Assembly (NCBI GenBank): GCA_033763395.1
Contig: JANRKQ010000111.1
Location: 1 to 64,000, forward strand
DNA: 64,000 bases
Direction of reading: 5' to 3'
Origin: Xiheimicrobium sp033763395
GTDB taxonomy: Bacteria > Myxococcota > Myxococcia > Myxococcales > Myxococcaceae
The notes below the pieces were generated by a model. The model saw nothing but the letters and a program-made list of their open reading frames with translations. It searched no databases and was not told the origin of the DNA. Below, in pieces: positions 1-9,000 of this stretch. How positions within the stretch are numbered: position 1 is the stretch's first letter; each line of letters begins with the position of its first letter. The translations under genes and the position numbers were made by a program.

Positions 1-209
1 CCGCCGCCGGTGGCGCCGCCGCCGCCGCCGGTGGCGCCGCCGCCGGTGGTGCCGCCGCCCGCCCCCGCGTCGAGGGGTGCCTCGCAGCGGCCTTCGCGGG
101 TGCAGACGCCGCTCGCGCAGTCGGCGCCGACCCGGCAATCGGGCCCTGGCGGGTTGTTTCCGCACGAGAAGCCCAGCAGCACCAGCACCACGGTGGAGAA
201 ACGGCTCAC
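1..209 (-). CDS. Secreted lipoprotein, Gly-rich, C-terminus cut by window edge
   Basis: The first ~70 codons of a minus-strand gene whose remainder lies outside the window. The GTG start at 209 has a GGAGGT ribosome binding site 5 bases upstream. The N-terminus is a hydrophobic signal segment ending in Cys at residue 16, an imperfect lipobox. A short Cys-containing stretch (Cys at about residues 25, 31 and 36) and a Gly/Thr-rich run follow, encoded by GGC/GCC triplet repeats up to base 1. Lipoproteins of this plan (signal, short Cys module, low-complexity linker) are common in myxobacteria. Function cannot be judged because the downstream domain is missing. Confidence 0.6.
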   Translation of the reverse strand, partial: MSRFSTVVLVLLGFSCGNNPPGPDCRVGADCASGVCTREGRCEAPLDAGAGGGTTGGGATGGGGGATGG

Positions 210-405
210 GGTGACCTCCGAAGCGCGCGCCCTTACGCGGTCGACTCCCCGAAATCCACCCGGGGCCCCCAGCCGGCCCCTGTCTCCGAAACGTGACGAT
301 GCGGCGGACGTCAAGCGGGCGGGGTGGTTCATGAGAGAATTGTGCACCTGCGAAGAGAGGGCGCCACATGACGCTTCGTGACGATGGTGTCAAGCGCCGG
401 GTGTT

Positions 406-419
406 GCGTTGCACAACGC
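406..419. promoter_or_regulatory. Inverted repeat, candidate PhaR operator
   Basis: GCGTTG and CAACGC form 6-bp arms around a CA centre, 18 bases before the phaR start. A similar TTGTTGCAGCGCACAA stretch lies at 957-972, just before the phasin promoter. Known PhaR regulators bind TGC/GCA-rich inverted sequences ahead of phaR and phaP, so autoregulation is plausible. This is inference from position and symmetry only. Confidence 0.35.
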
Positions 420-437
420 GGCTGCTAAGCGCTCCGC

Positions 438-953
438 ATGCTCGTCAAAAAGTACGGAAACCGGAGGCTCTACGACACCGAGTCGAGCCGCTACGTGACG
501 CTCGAAGAGCTGACCGCGAAGATCCGCGCGGGCGCCGAGTGCCGGGTGATCGACGCGAAGACCAACCGCGACCTCACCCAGGAGACGCTGACGCAGATCA
601 TCATCGAGGGCCGGGGCGCCGACACGCTGCTGCCTGCGCCGCTCCTCCATCAGCTCATTCGCCTCGGAGACGACGCCCTCGCGGAGTTCCTCGGCCGCTA
701 CGTGCAGGGGGCCCTCGAGCTCTACCTGCAGGCCCGCAAGTCGTCTCAGGCGGTGATGCCCTTCAACCCGCTCCTCGCGCTGAGCCCGTTCGGGGGCGCC
801 TTCGGAAACTGGCTGGGCGGGAACCAGGCCCCACAGGGAGCGCCTGCCAACCAGCCGCCGGCCCCGCCGAGTCCCCCGCCGTCCGACGTCGAGCAGCTCC
901 GCCGCGAGCTCGATGAGCTCAAGAACTCGCTGCAGAAGCGAAAGAAACGCTAG
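438..953 (+). CDS. phaR: PHA synthesis repressor PhaR
   Basis: A 171-aa protein. The N-terminal ~60 residues carry the PHA/PHB-accumulation regulator DNA-binding domain, seen as LVKKYGNRRLYDT followed by a conserved Tyr-Val-Thr-Leu-Glu segment. The second domain (about 60-115) is the PHB_acc region, and the C-terminus is Pro-rich then charged and probably coiled-coil. Family members bind PHA granules and repress phasin and PHA genes; polymer titrates them off DNA. The gene is followed at once by a phasin-like gene, phaC and phaB, which fits this role. The ATG at 438 starts directly on the conserved motif, so the start is secure. Confidence 0.9.
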   Translation: MLVKKYGNRRLYDTESSRYVTLEELTAKIRAGAECRVIDAKTNRDLTQETLTQIIIEGRGADTLLPAPLLHQLIRLGDDALAEFLGRYVQGALELYLQARKSSQAVMPFNPLLALSPFGGAFGNWLGGNQAPQGAPANQPPAPPSPPPSDVEQLRRELDELKNSLQKRKKR

Positions 954-980
954 GAATTGTTGCAGCGCACAAAAAGTACC

Positions 981-1008
981 TTGACGCGTCGCGTTCGCTG
1001 CGTATCCT
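981..1008 (+). promoter_or_regulatory. Sigma-70-type promoter of the phasin gene
   Basis: TTGACG at 981-986 and TATCCT at 1003-1008 are separated by 16 bases. This places a transcript start near 1015, about 60 bases before the phasin ATG. The TGC-rich sequence at 957-972 overlaps the upstream flank and could hold PhaR. Confidence 0.55.
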
Positions 1009-1075
1009 GTGCGTGTTCCGGTCGAGGGCGGCCGGAGATGTCGAGCGCAGCGAACCCCAACTGAAGGAGAACCCC

Positions 1076-1350
1076 ATGGCCGAGACCAAGAACGCAACTT
1101 CGCAGGTGCAGCAGCTCCCGGCGTCGAGCAGTGGAAGAAGGCGATGGACGACCAGAACGTCCGCCTGCAGTCGATGTTCGACGAGATGAGCAAGGCCCAC
1201 ACGAAGTGGATCGAGTACGGCAACACGCAGATCGACGAGATGTCCGAGCTCATGAAGACGCAGTTCAACTACGTCAACGAGCTGGCCACCGGCATGCGCA
1301 AGCTGAGCATCGAGAGCGCGCGCAAGTCGATGGAGTTCTTCGTTCGCTGA
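1076..1350 (+). CDS. phaP: Phasin-like PHA granule protein, reading frame disrupted
   Basis: The ATG at 1076 has a good AAGGAG site at 1065-1070 and begins MAETKNATSQVQQLP. That frame reaches a stop near 1189. From 1123 the adjoining frame carries a convincing phasin-like helix (VEQWKKAMDDQNVRLQSMFD and onward) to a stop at 1348-1350. Joining the two needs one extra base around 1117-1123, inside CCCGGCG. The product would be about 91 aa, mostly amphipathic helix, as in small phasins that coat PHA granules. The position between phaR and phaC supports the call. A sequencing error, a true mutation, or a start at ATG 1144 (68 aa) are all possible. Confidence 0.6.
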
Positions 1351-1448
1351 AGTCTTCGCAGTCGCAGCACCGTCGCCGTGGTCGGACGCTCCAGGCCGAC
1401 CGCGGCGGCTTCGTCTTTTTCAGCCCGCTGACCCGAAGGTGACCGCCG

Positions 1449-2429
1449 ATGCTCGACCTCCCGAACACCCTGATGCCGACCCCGCGCAGCACCGTCCTCG
1501 AGGACGGCCCCGCGAAGCTCTACCGCTTCCACCCGGCCACCGACGTGGCCCTCGTCGACGCCGCGCCCGTGCTGCTGGTGCCGTCGATGATCAACCGCTG
1601 GTACGTGCTCGACCTGCGCAAGGGCGCCTCGGTGGCCGAGGCCCTGGTGAACGCCGGGCTCGACACGTGGTGCCTGGACTGGGGCGCGCCTGAAGATCAC
1701 GACCGCTACTTCACCTGGGCCGACGCCCTCGCGCGGCTCGACCGCATGATGCGCCGGGTGATCCGCGAGACGGGCAAGCCGAAGGTCACGGTGCTCGGCT
1801 ACTGCATGGGCGCCACGCTGTCGTCGGTGCACGCCGCCATGCACCCCGAGCGCTACGCCGGGTTCATCAACCTGCTCGGCCCCATCGACTTCACCAGGGC
1901 CGGCATGCTCGGCCACATGACGGACCCGCGCTGGTTCGACGCCGAGGCGATCGCCGAGGCTGGCAATGTTGCGCCGCACCAGATGCAGGCCGGCTTCAAG
2001 CTGCTCCGCCCCACCCAGGACATCTCGAAGATGGTGACGCTGATGGAGAAGGCCTTCGACCCTGTCTTCAAGGAGTCGTACGACGCGCTCGAGGCGTGGG
2101 CCAACGACAACGTCGCCTTCCCGGCCGCCGCCTACACCACCTACATCGAGGAGCTGTACCAGAAGAACCACCTCGTGCAGGGCAAGCACTTCGTCGGCGG
2201 CAAGCGCGTCGATCTCAAGAACATCGTCTGCCCGCTCATGACGATCGCCGCCGACAAGGACACCATCTGCCCGCCGGACGCCGCGAAGGCGATCAACACC
2301 GCCGTGGGCTCGAGCGACACCAAGGTTCTTGCAGTCCCCGGTGGTCACGTGGGCGCCGTCGTGGGAAGCAAGGCCGCGGACAAGCTGTACCCGGCCCTGG
2401 TTTCCTGGATGAAGGAGCGGAACGCATGA
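1449..2429 (+). CDS. phaC: Polyhydroxyalkanoate synthase, class III-like PhaC
   Basis: A 326-aa alpha/beta-hydrolase-fold enzyme that polymerises 3-hydroxyacyl-CoA into PHA on cytoplasmic granules. The PHA synthase box GYCMG places the nucleophile at Cys119; Asp271 (in KDTICP) and His300 (in GGHVG) complete the triad. The length is below the ~355-360 aa of class III PhaC and far below class I/II (~560-590 aa). Class III enzymes normally need PhaE, and no phaE gene is visible here. The stop overlaps the phaB ATG by 4 bases, so the two are probably translationally coupled. Confidence 0.85.
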   Translation: MLDLPNTLMPTPRSTVLEDGPAKLYRFHPATDVALVDAAPVLLVPSMINRWYVLDLRKGASVAEALVNAGLDTWCLDWGAPEDHDRYFTWADALARLDRMMRRVIRETGKPKVTVLGYCMGATLSSVHAAMHPERYAGFINLLGPIDFTRAGMLGHMTDPRWFDAEAIAEAGNVAPHQMQAGFKLLRPTQDISKMVTLMEKAFDPVFKESYDALEAWANDNVAFPAAAYTTYIEELYQKNHLVQGKHFVGGKRVDLKNIVCPLMTIAADKDTICPPDAAKAINTAVGSSDTKVLAVPGGHVGAVVGSKAADKLYPALVSWMKERNA

Positions 2430-3172
2430 ACCTGAAGGATCTGAAGATCATCGTCACTGGCGGCGCGCAGGGCATGGGCGCCCACTTCGCCACGCGGCTC
2501 CTCGAGGCCGGCGCGAAGGTGGCGGTCGGCGACCTCAACGAAGAAGGCCTCAAGGCGCTCCCCGCGGGCATCCACCGCAAGCGGCTCGACGTCTCGAAGG
2601 AAGACGAGGTCGTCGCCTTCGTCGCCTGGGCGCACGAGCAGCTCGGCGGCCTCAACGGCCTCATCAACAACGCCGGCATCCTCAAGGACGGCCTGCTGGT
2701 GAAGAAGGACAAGACGACTGGCGCCGTCACCAAGATGTCGCTCGACCAGTTCAACGCCGTCCTCAACGTCAACCTCATCGGCGCCACGCTGATGGTGCGT
2801 GAGGTGGTGGCGAAGATGGTCGAGACCGAGCAGGGGCCCGGCGTCATCGTCAACATGTCGTCCATCGCCCGCCATGGGAACCGCGGCCAGTCGAACTACG
2901 TCTCGGCGAAGGCGGCGCTGGCGGCCAACACCGTCACCTGGATGAAGGAGTTCGCCCCGTTCCGGATTCGCGTCGGCGCCGTCGCCCCGGGCATGGTCGA
3001 GACGCCCATGACGAAGGGCATGAACCAGAAGGCGCTCGACGCCTTCACCGCCAGCATTCCAGTCGGCCGCATCGGCCTGCCCGAAGATCAGTGGCTCGCG
3101 GTGAAGTTCATTCTCGAGTGCGACTACTTCAACGGCCGCACCATCGACGTCGACGGCGGCCTCGGCTTCTGA
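2426..3172 (+). CDS. phaB: Acetoacetyl-CoA reductase-type short-chain dehydrogenase
   Basis: A 248-aa classical SDR. It has the nucleotide-binding TGGAQGMG near residue 11, NNAG near residue 88, the catalytic Ser in MSS, and Tyr158/Lys162 in YVSAK. In a PHA operon the expected reaction is NAD(P)H reduction of acetoacetyl-CoA to (R)-3-hydroxybutyryl-CoA, the PhaC substrate. By sequence alone it could be another SDR; the 4-base overlap with phaC is the main evidence for phaB. No phaA thiolase is in the window. Confidence 0.75.
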   Translation: MNLKDLKIIVTGGAQGMGAHFATRLLEAGAKVAVGDLNEEGLKALPAGIHRKRLDVSKEDEVVAFVAWAHEQLGGLNGLINNAGILKDGLLVKKDKTTGAVTKMSLDQFNAVLNVNLIGATLMVREVVAKMVETEQGPGVIVNMSSIARHGNRGQSNYVSAKAALAANTVTWMKEFAPFRIRVGAVAPGMVETPMTKGMNQKALDAFTASIPVGRIGLPEDQWLAVKFILECDYFNGRTIDVDGGLGF

Positions 3173-3192
3173 CGCCACCGCAGACGGCCTTT

Positions 3193-3227
3193 CGCCCGGC
3201 GCTCCTCGACGTGGGAGCGGCCGGGCG
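3193..3227 (+). terminator. Rho-independent-type hairpin after phaB
   Basis: A GC-rich hairpin of about 13 bp with one bulge: CGCCCGGC-GCTCC, loop TCGACGT, GGGAGC-GGCCGGGCG. It is followed by TCGTCGTTTC, a weak U-tract. It lies 20 bases after the phaB stop and would end the PHA operon before rtcA. Confidence 0.5.
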
Positions 3228-3284
3228 TCGTCGTTTCGAAGCGCCGCTCGTCAGAACGCGCGGTCCTCTGCGACCATCAGCCGC

Positions 3285-4319
3285 ATGATCGTCCTCGACG
3301 GGAGCCAGGGAGAAGGCGGCGGGCAGGTGCTCCGCTCGGCGTTGTCGTTGGCGCTCATCACCCGCCAGCCCTTCCGCCTCGAGCACGTGCGCGCGCGCCG
3401 CAAACCGCCGGGGCTCAAGGCCCAGCACCTCACCTGCGTGCTCGGCGCCGCGGCCCTGGGTGACGCCGAGGTCGAGGGGGCGTCGCTGGGCAGCGAGACG
3501 CTCACGTTTCATCCCCGCGCGCTGCGCAGCGGCGAGTTCCGCTTCGACGTGGGCACCGCCGGCTCGATGAGCCTCTTGCTGCAGTGCCTGACCTATCCGC
3601 TGGCCTTCGCGGGCGGCGGCACGCTGTCGTTGACAGGGGGCTCGCACGTCATCGCCACCCCCTCGGTCGACTACGTGACGCGGGTGTGGACGCCGCTCGT
3701 CACGGGGTTCGGGCTGCCGGTGCGGCCGACGCTCGAGCAGGCCGGCTTCTTCCCCGAGGGAGGCGGGCGCCTGGTCGCGTCCGTCGAGCCTCCGCGCGTC
3801 GACGTCGAGCAGCCGCTCGATCGGCCGGCGCTCTCACGGGTCGTCATCCGCTCGGTCGTCGCCGGTCTGCCCCTCGACATCGCGCGGCGCCAGGCCGACA
3901 CCGCGCGGCGCGCCCTGAATGAGGTCGGCGTGCCCTGCGACGTCGAGGTCGAGGCGCTCCCGGCCGGTCCCTCGCGGGGCTCGGCGCTGCTCATCGTGCT
4001 CGAGGCGGGGCAGCGCCCCATCGCCGGCTTCAGCGCGCTGGGAGAGCGGCGCGTCGCGGCGGAAGAGGTGGCGCGCACGGCGGTTCGAGAAGCCCGGGCG
4101 TTCCTCCGCGGCGCTGGCGTCGTCGACGAGCACGCGGGCGATCAGGTGTTGCTGCCGATGGGGCTGGCCGCGGCGGGGCTGCTCGGCCGGGCACGCGCGA
4201 GCCGTTTTCAGGCCCACGTCGTCAGCGATCACCTCACCACCCACGCCGCCGTGCTCGAGGCCTTCTTGCCAGTGCGGGTGACGGTGGCGGGTGACCGCGT
4301 CTCGGTCGAGCCCCGCTGA
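3285..4319 (+). CDS. rtcA: RNA 3'-terminal phosphate cyclase
   Basis: A 344-aa member of the RtcA family, which converts RNA 3'-phosphate ends to 2',3'-cyclic phosphate using ATP through a covalent enzyme-AMP. The N-terminal DGSQGEGGGQVLRSAL is the family signature. His316 in the DHLTTHAAVLEAF segment sits about 28 residues from the end, matching the adenylated His of E. coli RtcA. Length is normal. No rtcB or rtcR is adjacent, so it appears to stand alone here. The start ATG at 3285 directly precedes the conserved N-terminus. Confidence 0.9.
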   Translation: MIVLDGSQGEGGGQVLRSALSLALITRQPFRLEHVRARRKPPGLKAQHLTCVLGAAALGDAEVEGASLGSETLTFHPRALRSGEFRFDVGTAGSMSLLLQCLTYPLAFAGGGTLSLTGGSHVIATPSVDYVTRVWTPLVTGFGLPVRPTLEQAGFFPEGGGRLVASVEPPRVDVEQPLDRPALSRVVIRSVVAGLPLDIARRQADTARRALNEVGVPCDVEVEALPAGPSRGSALLIVLEAGQRPIAGFSALGERRVAAEEVARTAVREARAFLRGAGVVDEHAGDQVLLPMGLAAAGLLGRARASRFQAHVVSDHLTTHAAVLEAFLPVRVTVAGDRVSVEPR

Positions 4320-4321
4320 CG

Positions 4322-4681
4322 TCAGCCTTCGGTGCTGGGCCGCTCACTCGTGAGCTTGCGTCGCACGCGGACCGGCTGCTGGTTGTCCTTGGCCGAGGCG
4401 ATCTCGTCGTTCACGTTGCGGAAGAGCCTCCACGCGAACGGCGCGGCGAGCGCGAAGCAGAGCAGGGTGCCGAGGAGCTGTTTCCAGGGAAACTGAAAGG
4501 ACTCGGGCGGTTGCTCGTCGGTCTCGGTGAACTCCTTCACCTTGCTCGGCCGCTTGTTGAGATCGCGCACCTCGGTGGTGTCTTCGCTGTAGGTCGGCAG
4601 GCGACCCCGAAGCTTGTCAGCGGCCGCCTCGGGAGCAGCCAACGCCACGAAGAGCCCTGCGAGCGCGATCCACCGGGTCAT
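4322..4681 (-). CDS. Small envelope protein with signal peptide and one membrane helix
   Basis: A 119-aa protein. It has an N-terminal signal-like segment (residues 1-22, ending AAADK), a charged middle, and a second hydrophobic helix around residues 70-87 (LLGTLLCFALAAPFAW), then a basic tail. The probable form is a small inner-membrane protein with a periplasmic loop. No family recognised. It lies just downstream of the nuclease gene on the same strand (22-base gap) and converges on rtcA with only 2 bases between stops. Confidence 0.55.
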   Translation of the reverse strand: MTRWIALAGLFVALAAPEAAADKLRGRLPTYSEDTTEVRDLNKRPSKVKEFTETDEQPPESFQFPWKQLLGTLLCFALAAPFAWRLFRNVNDEIASAKDNQQPVRVRRKLTSERPSTEG

Positions 4682-4703
4682 GAGACAAACGCTAGCACGA
4701 GCT

Positions 4704-6095
4704 TCAGCCGGCGTGCGCGAGGTCGACCCGCTCGAGGTGCCTGGGGACGTACGCGGGCCAGCCCTTCTGCTCGACCTTCGCCTTGAGCGCCGCGAGGGCC
4801 GAGGGTTCGCCGTGCACCAGCAGCACCTGCTTCGGCGGGCTCGAGAACCCCTCCATCCACCGGAGCATCTCGGTCGAGTCGGCGTGGGCCGAGAAGCCCG
4901 AGATCTGCGTGAGCTTCGCGCGCACCGCCACGTCGTGCCCATGGATTCGCACGTACGGCTCACCTTCGAGCATGCGGCGCCCACGCGTGCCTACCGATTG
5001 GTAGCCGACGAACAGAATCGTGTTCCTCTCGTCGGGGGCTCGCTGCTTGAGGTGGTGGAGAATGCGCCCGCCGGTGGCCATGCCGCTCGCCGAGATGATG
5101 ATGCCCGGGCCCTGAAAGCCGTTGAGGCTCTTGCTCTCGGAGGCCGACTGCACGAAGCGCGTCTTGTTGGTCCGCAGCGGCGTGTGCCCGCCCTGCACGA
5201 GGCGGCGCATGTCGACGTCGTGCTCGCCCGCGTGGGCCAGGTAGATCGGGGTCGCGTCGCAGGCCATCGGCGAGTCGACGAAGACTGGCAGCTCGGGGAT
5301 GCGCCTGGCCCGCTCGAGGTTGTCGAGGTGGTACAGGATCTCTTGTGTGCGCCCGACCGCGAACGCCGGAATGACCAGCACGCCGCCGCGCTTCGCCGCG
5401 TCGTTCACCACCTCGGCCAGCAGCTCCATGGGCTGCACGTCGCGGTGCTCGCGGTCGCCATAGGTGCTCTCGGCGATGAGCGTCGTCGCCGACTCGACCG
5501 CCACCGGATCCTTCAGGATCGGCGCGTTGTAGCGGCCGAGATCGCCGGTGAAGACCACGCGCTGCCTGGTTCCGGCGAGATCGAAGACACAGATCGCGCT
5601 GCCCAGAATGTGGCCAGCGGGGACGAAGGTGAGCGTCACCCCGGGGACGATCTCGCGCGGGCGGTGGTAGGGAAACGTCTCGAAGAGTGAGAGCGCGCGG
5701 TGGGCCTCGGCCTCGCCGTAGAGCGGCAGCGCCGGGCGGTGCTTCGAGAAGCCTTCCTTGTTCGCGTAGGCCGCTTCCTCTTCCTGGAGCCGCGCTGAGT
5801 CGGGCAGCAGCAGCCCGCAGAGATCGCGCGTGCCGGCCGTGGAGAAGATCGGCCCGCGATAGCCCTCGCCCACGAAGCGCGGCAGCCCCCCGGAGTGATC
5901 GATGTGCGCGTGGGTGAGCACCACCGCGTCGACGGACTTCGGGTCGAGCGTCGAGGGAGCCCAGTTTCGCAGGCGCAGCTCCTTGGGGCCCTGGAAGAGC
6001 CCGCAGTCGATCAGCACCCACTTGCCATCGTGCTCGAGGAGGAAGCGCGAGCCCGTCACCGTGCCCGCCGCGCCGAGGAATTGAATCGAGGCCAT
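4704..6095 (-). CDS. Metallo-beta-lactamase/beta-CASP RNA nuclease (CPSF-like)
   Basis: A 463-aa protein. The metallo-beta-lactamase zinc signature HAHIDH is at residues 62-67, with later ligands in PAGHILGS and FTGDLG. The beta-CASP half (about 200-400) has VIPAFAVGRTQEIL, DSPMA and a C-terminal SGFSAHAD. This is the YSH1/CPSF73-like family of RNA endo/exonucleases that act on RNA in the cytoplasm; substrates in bacteria are mostly unknown. Length is normal. The ATG at 6095 begins the conserved MASIQFLGAAGTVTGS. It lies 2 bases after the preceding minus-strand gene, so they are probably co-transcribed. Confidence 0.88.
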   Translation of the reverse strand: MASIQFLGAAGTVTGSRFLLEHDGKWVLIDCGLFQGPKELRLRNWAPSTLDPKSVDAVVLTHAHIDHSGGLPRFVGEGYRGPIFSTAGTRDLCGLLLPDSARLQEEEAAYANKEGFSKHRPALPLYGEAEAHRALSLFETFPYHRPREIVPGVTLTFVPAGHILGSAICVFDLAGTRQRVVFTGDLGRYNAPILKDPVAVESATTLIAESTYGDREHRDVQPMELLAEVVNDAAKRGGVLVIPAFAVGRTQEILYHLDNLERARRIPELPVFVDSPMACDATPIYLAHAGEHDVDMRRLVQGGHTPLRTNKTRFVQSASESKSLNGFQGPGIIISASGMATGGRILHHLKQRAPDERNTILFVGYQSVGTRGRRMLEGEPYVRIHGHDVAVRAKLTQISGFSAHADSTEMLRWMEGFSSPPKQVLLVHGEPSALAALKAKVEQKGWPAYVPRHLERVDLAHAG

Positions 6096-6097
6096 CG

Positions 6098-9000
6098 TCA
6101 CTCCAGAGAGAGGGACACGGTGTGCAGCCCACCGCGCCCAAAGTCGAACCGCCACGCGTACTGGTACGTCAGGGTGAAGGGCAGCACGTCCATCACGTTG
6201 AAGCGAAAGCTCAGCGCCCCGCCGGCCGCGCGCAGCCACTCGCCCTGGACCGTGAGGGCGCCGCTCCCGAAGGCCTCGACGTCGACCTGCCGCGCGAAGA
6301 ACGAGGGGAACAGCCAGAGGATCGACGCGGTGCCGCGATCGATGATGAAGCTGTAGCGGTAGCGCGCGGTGCCGATGCCGACGCCAGAGGTGCGGAGCGT
6401 GAAGTCGTCGTACCCGCGCACCGCCTCGGCGAGCGTGCCTGGCAGGTAGCCGCCGGGGCCGCGTGGCACGTCGGTCGAGGTCTGGCTCTGGTACAGCGAG
6501 AAGCCCTGTGGCTGGCCGCCGACGCGCAGCGCTCCCTCTGGCGAGCCCGGCAGACCGCGGCCGACGAAGGAGAAGATGAGTGACTGCCGCTGGGACAGGG
6601 GCAACGGCACGCCGAGGCTCACCGCGCCGCGCAGATCGAAGACGTTCCGATCGCTCCCGAAGGTCGTCGGGTAGGCCGCGGCCCGGCCGCTCAGCGCGAT
6701 CAGCCGTTGGGCGCCGCCGTAGGCCGTGAAGTCACCACCGACCCACGACGCCGACACCTCAGGCCCGACGTAGACCTCGGTGAAGGTGCTGCCATCGAGG
6801 GGCCGAAAGAAGAACCCGGTTCGGTCGGCCGGCCACGAGTCCGAGACGAGGGCGCGAAGCCCCAGCGCGACGGGGACGGTCCAGAAGCTCCGCGAGACGG
6901 ACACCGCGGCCGAATAGAAGGCCCCATCGATGACGGGGTCGCGCGACGCGAAGGCGCCGAGCTCGAACGGGGCCAGCTGCAGGTTCCGGTATTCGAGGGA
7001 GAGCGACCAGAGCTGACGCGGAAACGCGAAGCTGCCGTTGATGGCCCAGTTGTGGCGACCGAGGCGATCCCGCCCGCTCAGCGAGGCGTAGAGCGTCGTC
7101 ACCCACGAAATCGGACCGCCGGGTGTCGCGACTGTCGGGAGCACGGTGATGGCCGGCAACCGCAGCTGCGGAACGAAGAGCCGATCGAGGCCTGAGTACG
7201 GCTCGTCGTTCGTCACGACGAGGGGCGGCGAGTCGGGGAACGGCGGAGGCGACTTCGGCTCGACGACGGCGGCTGGTTCGAGGCGCGGCGGCGCGTCGCC
7301 GGGCGCGCTGGACTCGACGACGGGCGTGTTCTCGGTGGTCGGCGCCGGCGACTCGATGGCCGGCCCGTTCGACCCGGCGTCCACGGGTGGAGCGGTGCTC
7401 AGCGGCGCGCGATCGAGGCTCCACTGCGTGCCATCGCGGTTGATGAAGACGACCGCGTCTGTCGTCGGCCAGACGTCCAGCATCGCCCACGGCGCGTCCG
7501 TGAGCCGCTCGAGCGCGCCCGTCGCCACCGTCAGCCGGAACGCCTGCAGCCGGCCCTCCTGTGCCCGCGCGAGCACCAGGTGCTCGGCGTCGATCCACTT
7601 CGCGCCGTAGTTGAAGGCGCCGTCGTCGGTGAGCGCGCGCACCGAGCCGTCGGCCTCGCGCAGCCACGCGTTCCAGCCATTCCCATCGAGCTGGGAGAAC
7701 ACGATTCGTTTCCCATCAGGTGACGGCTGCGGCGCGGCGACCGTGACGCCAGCGGCGGGCTCGTAGATCGGTGAGATGGTTCCGCTTGCCAGCTCCACCG
7801 TCGACAGGCGCGTACGCCCGGGCTGGATCTCGACGAACAGGTACTGCGCCTGGTCGGGCAGGAGCGCGCCGCCCTGGCCGCGGGTGAGCTCTTGCCACAC
7901 CTGCACGAGCGCGCCGGTCTCGACGTCGAGCTTCCACAGCTGCGTGCGCGTGTCCTGGGTCGAGATGAGATCCTCGTTCATCAGGAACAAGAACCGGCCA
8001 TCGGCCGAAAACGACAGCCCGCTCATCGTCACGGGGCCGACCTGCACGACCTCACGGCCCGGCAGCACCCGCGCCAGCCGGTCTTCGAGCCGCACGGTGC
8101 CACCGCGATCGAGGATCCGCAGCATCGGCACTTCGTCGTTCCCGCTCTGGACGAGGGCCATCAGGCCGGTCGGTGGGTGAACGGCGAGGCGGGCGAGCTG
8201 ACCGAGGCGTGGCCGCAGCACGGTCTGCGTCGCGGGGCGTTCCCGCTTCGGGACGGTGCGCGCGAGGGTGCGCGCCCACTGTGCGACGAGGTCTCCCAGG
8301 CTCGAGCCGTACACGTCGGAGAACCGGAGCGAGACCCCGAGCGGGGCGAAGAACGCCGTGCCCTGCTTGCCGATCAGTCGCCAGAGGGCGTCTTCGCCGT
8401 TGCGCTCGACGAGCCACTCTACGAACGGGAGCGACGTCAGGTACGCGCCGTTGAAGGGGAACAGCTCGCGCTGGTTGGTGCTCAAGTCTCCGGGGCCCAG
8501 CGCGGCGCCGCGTGAGGCGACGAACGACTCGAAGGCCCCCCGGTAGAGCGGGCTGTGCGGGCGGCCGACCGTGCGACCGACGCGCCCCTCGTAGAGCTGC
8601 GCGACGCCCTCGGTGAACCACCGCTCGAGGAAGAGCTGCGACGAGAAGACGTCTCCGGCGACGAGGTTCACCACGCCCCAGAAGCCGTCGACCTGCTCGA
8701 AGTGCACCACGTGCAGCATCTCGTGGCAGCTCACGTCGGCGGCGTCGGCGGACGAGAGGCCGTACCAGTTGTACAGCTCGAGCGAGGTCTGCAGCGGGTT
8801 GACCGAGTGGAGCGGCTCGCCCGCCAGCAGGCCCGTCACGTACGCGTTGTTGAAGTTCGCGCTCGTGAGGAACAGCACGGCGCGCCGGCGATCGCGGGGC
8901 GTCTCGCGCTTTCCGCGGAAGGTGGTGAGGCACTCCGAGGCCCGGCGGGCCACGCGCTCGGCCGCCTCGCGGTGCTCGGCCGGGTAGTAGATCTCGAGGT

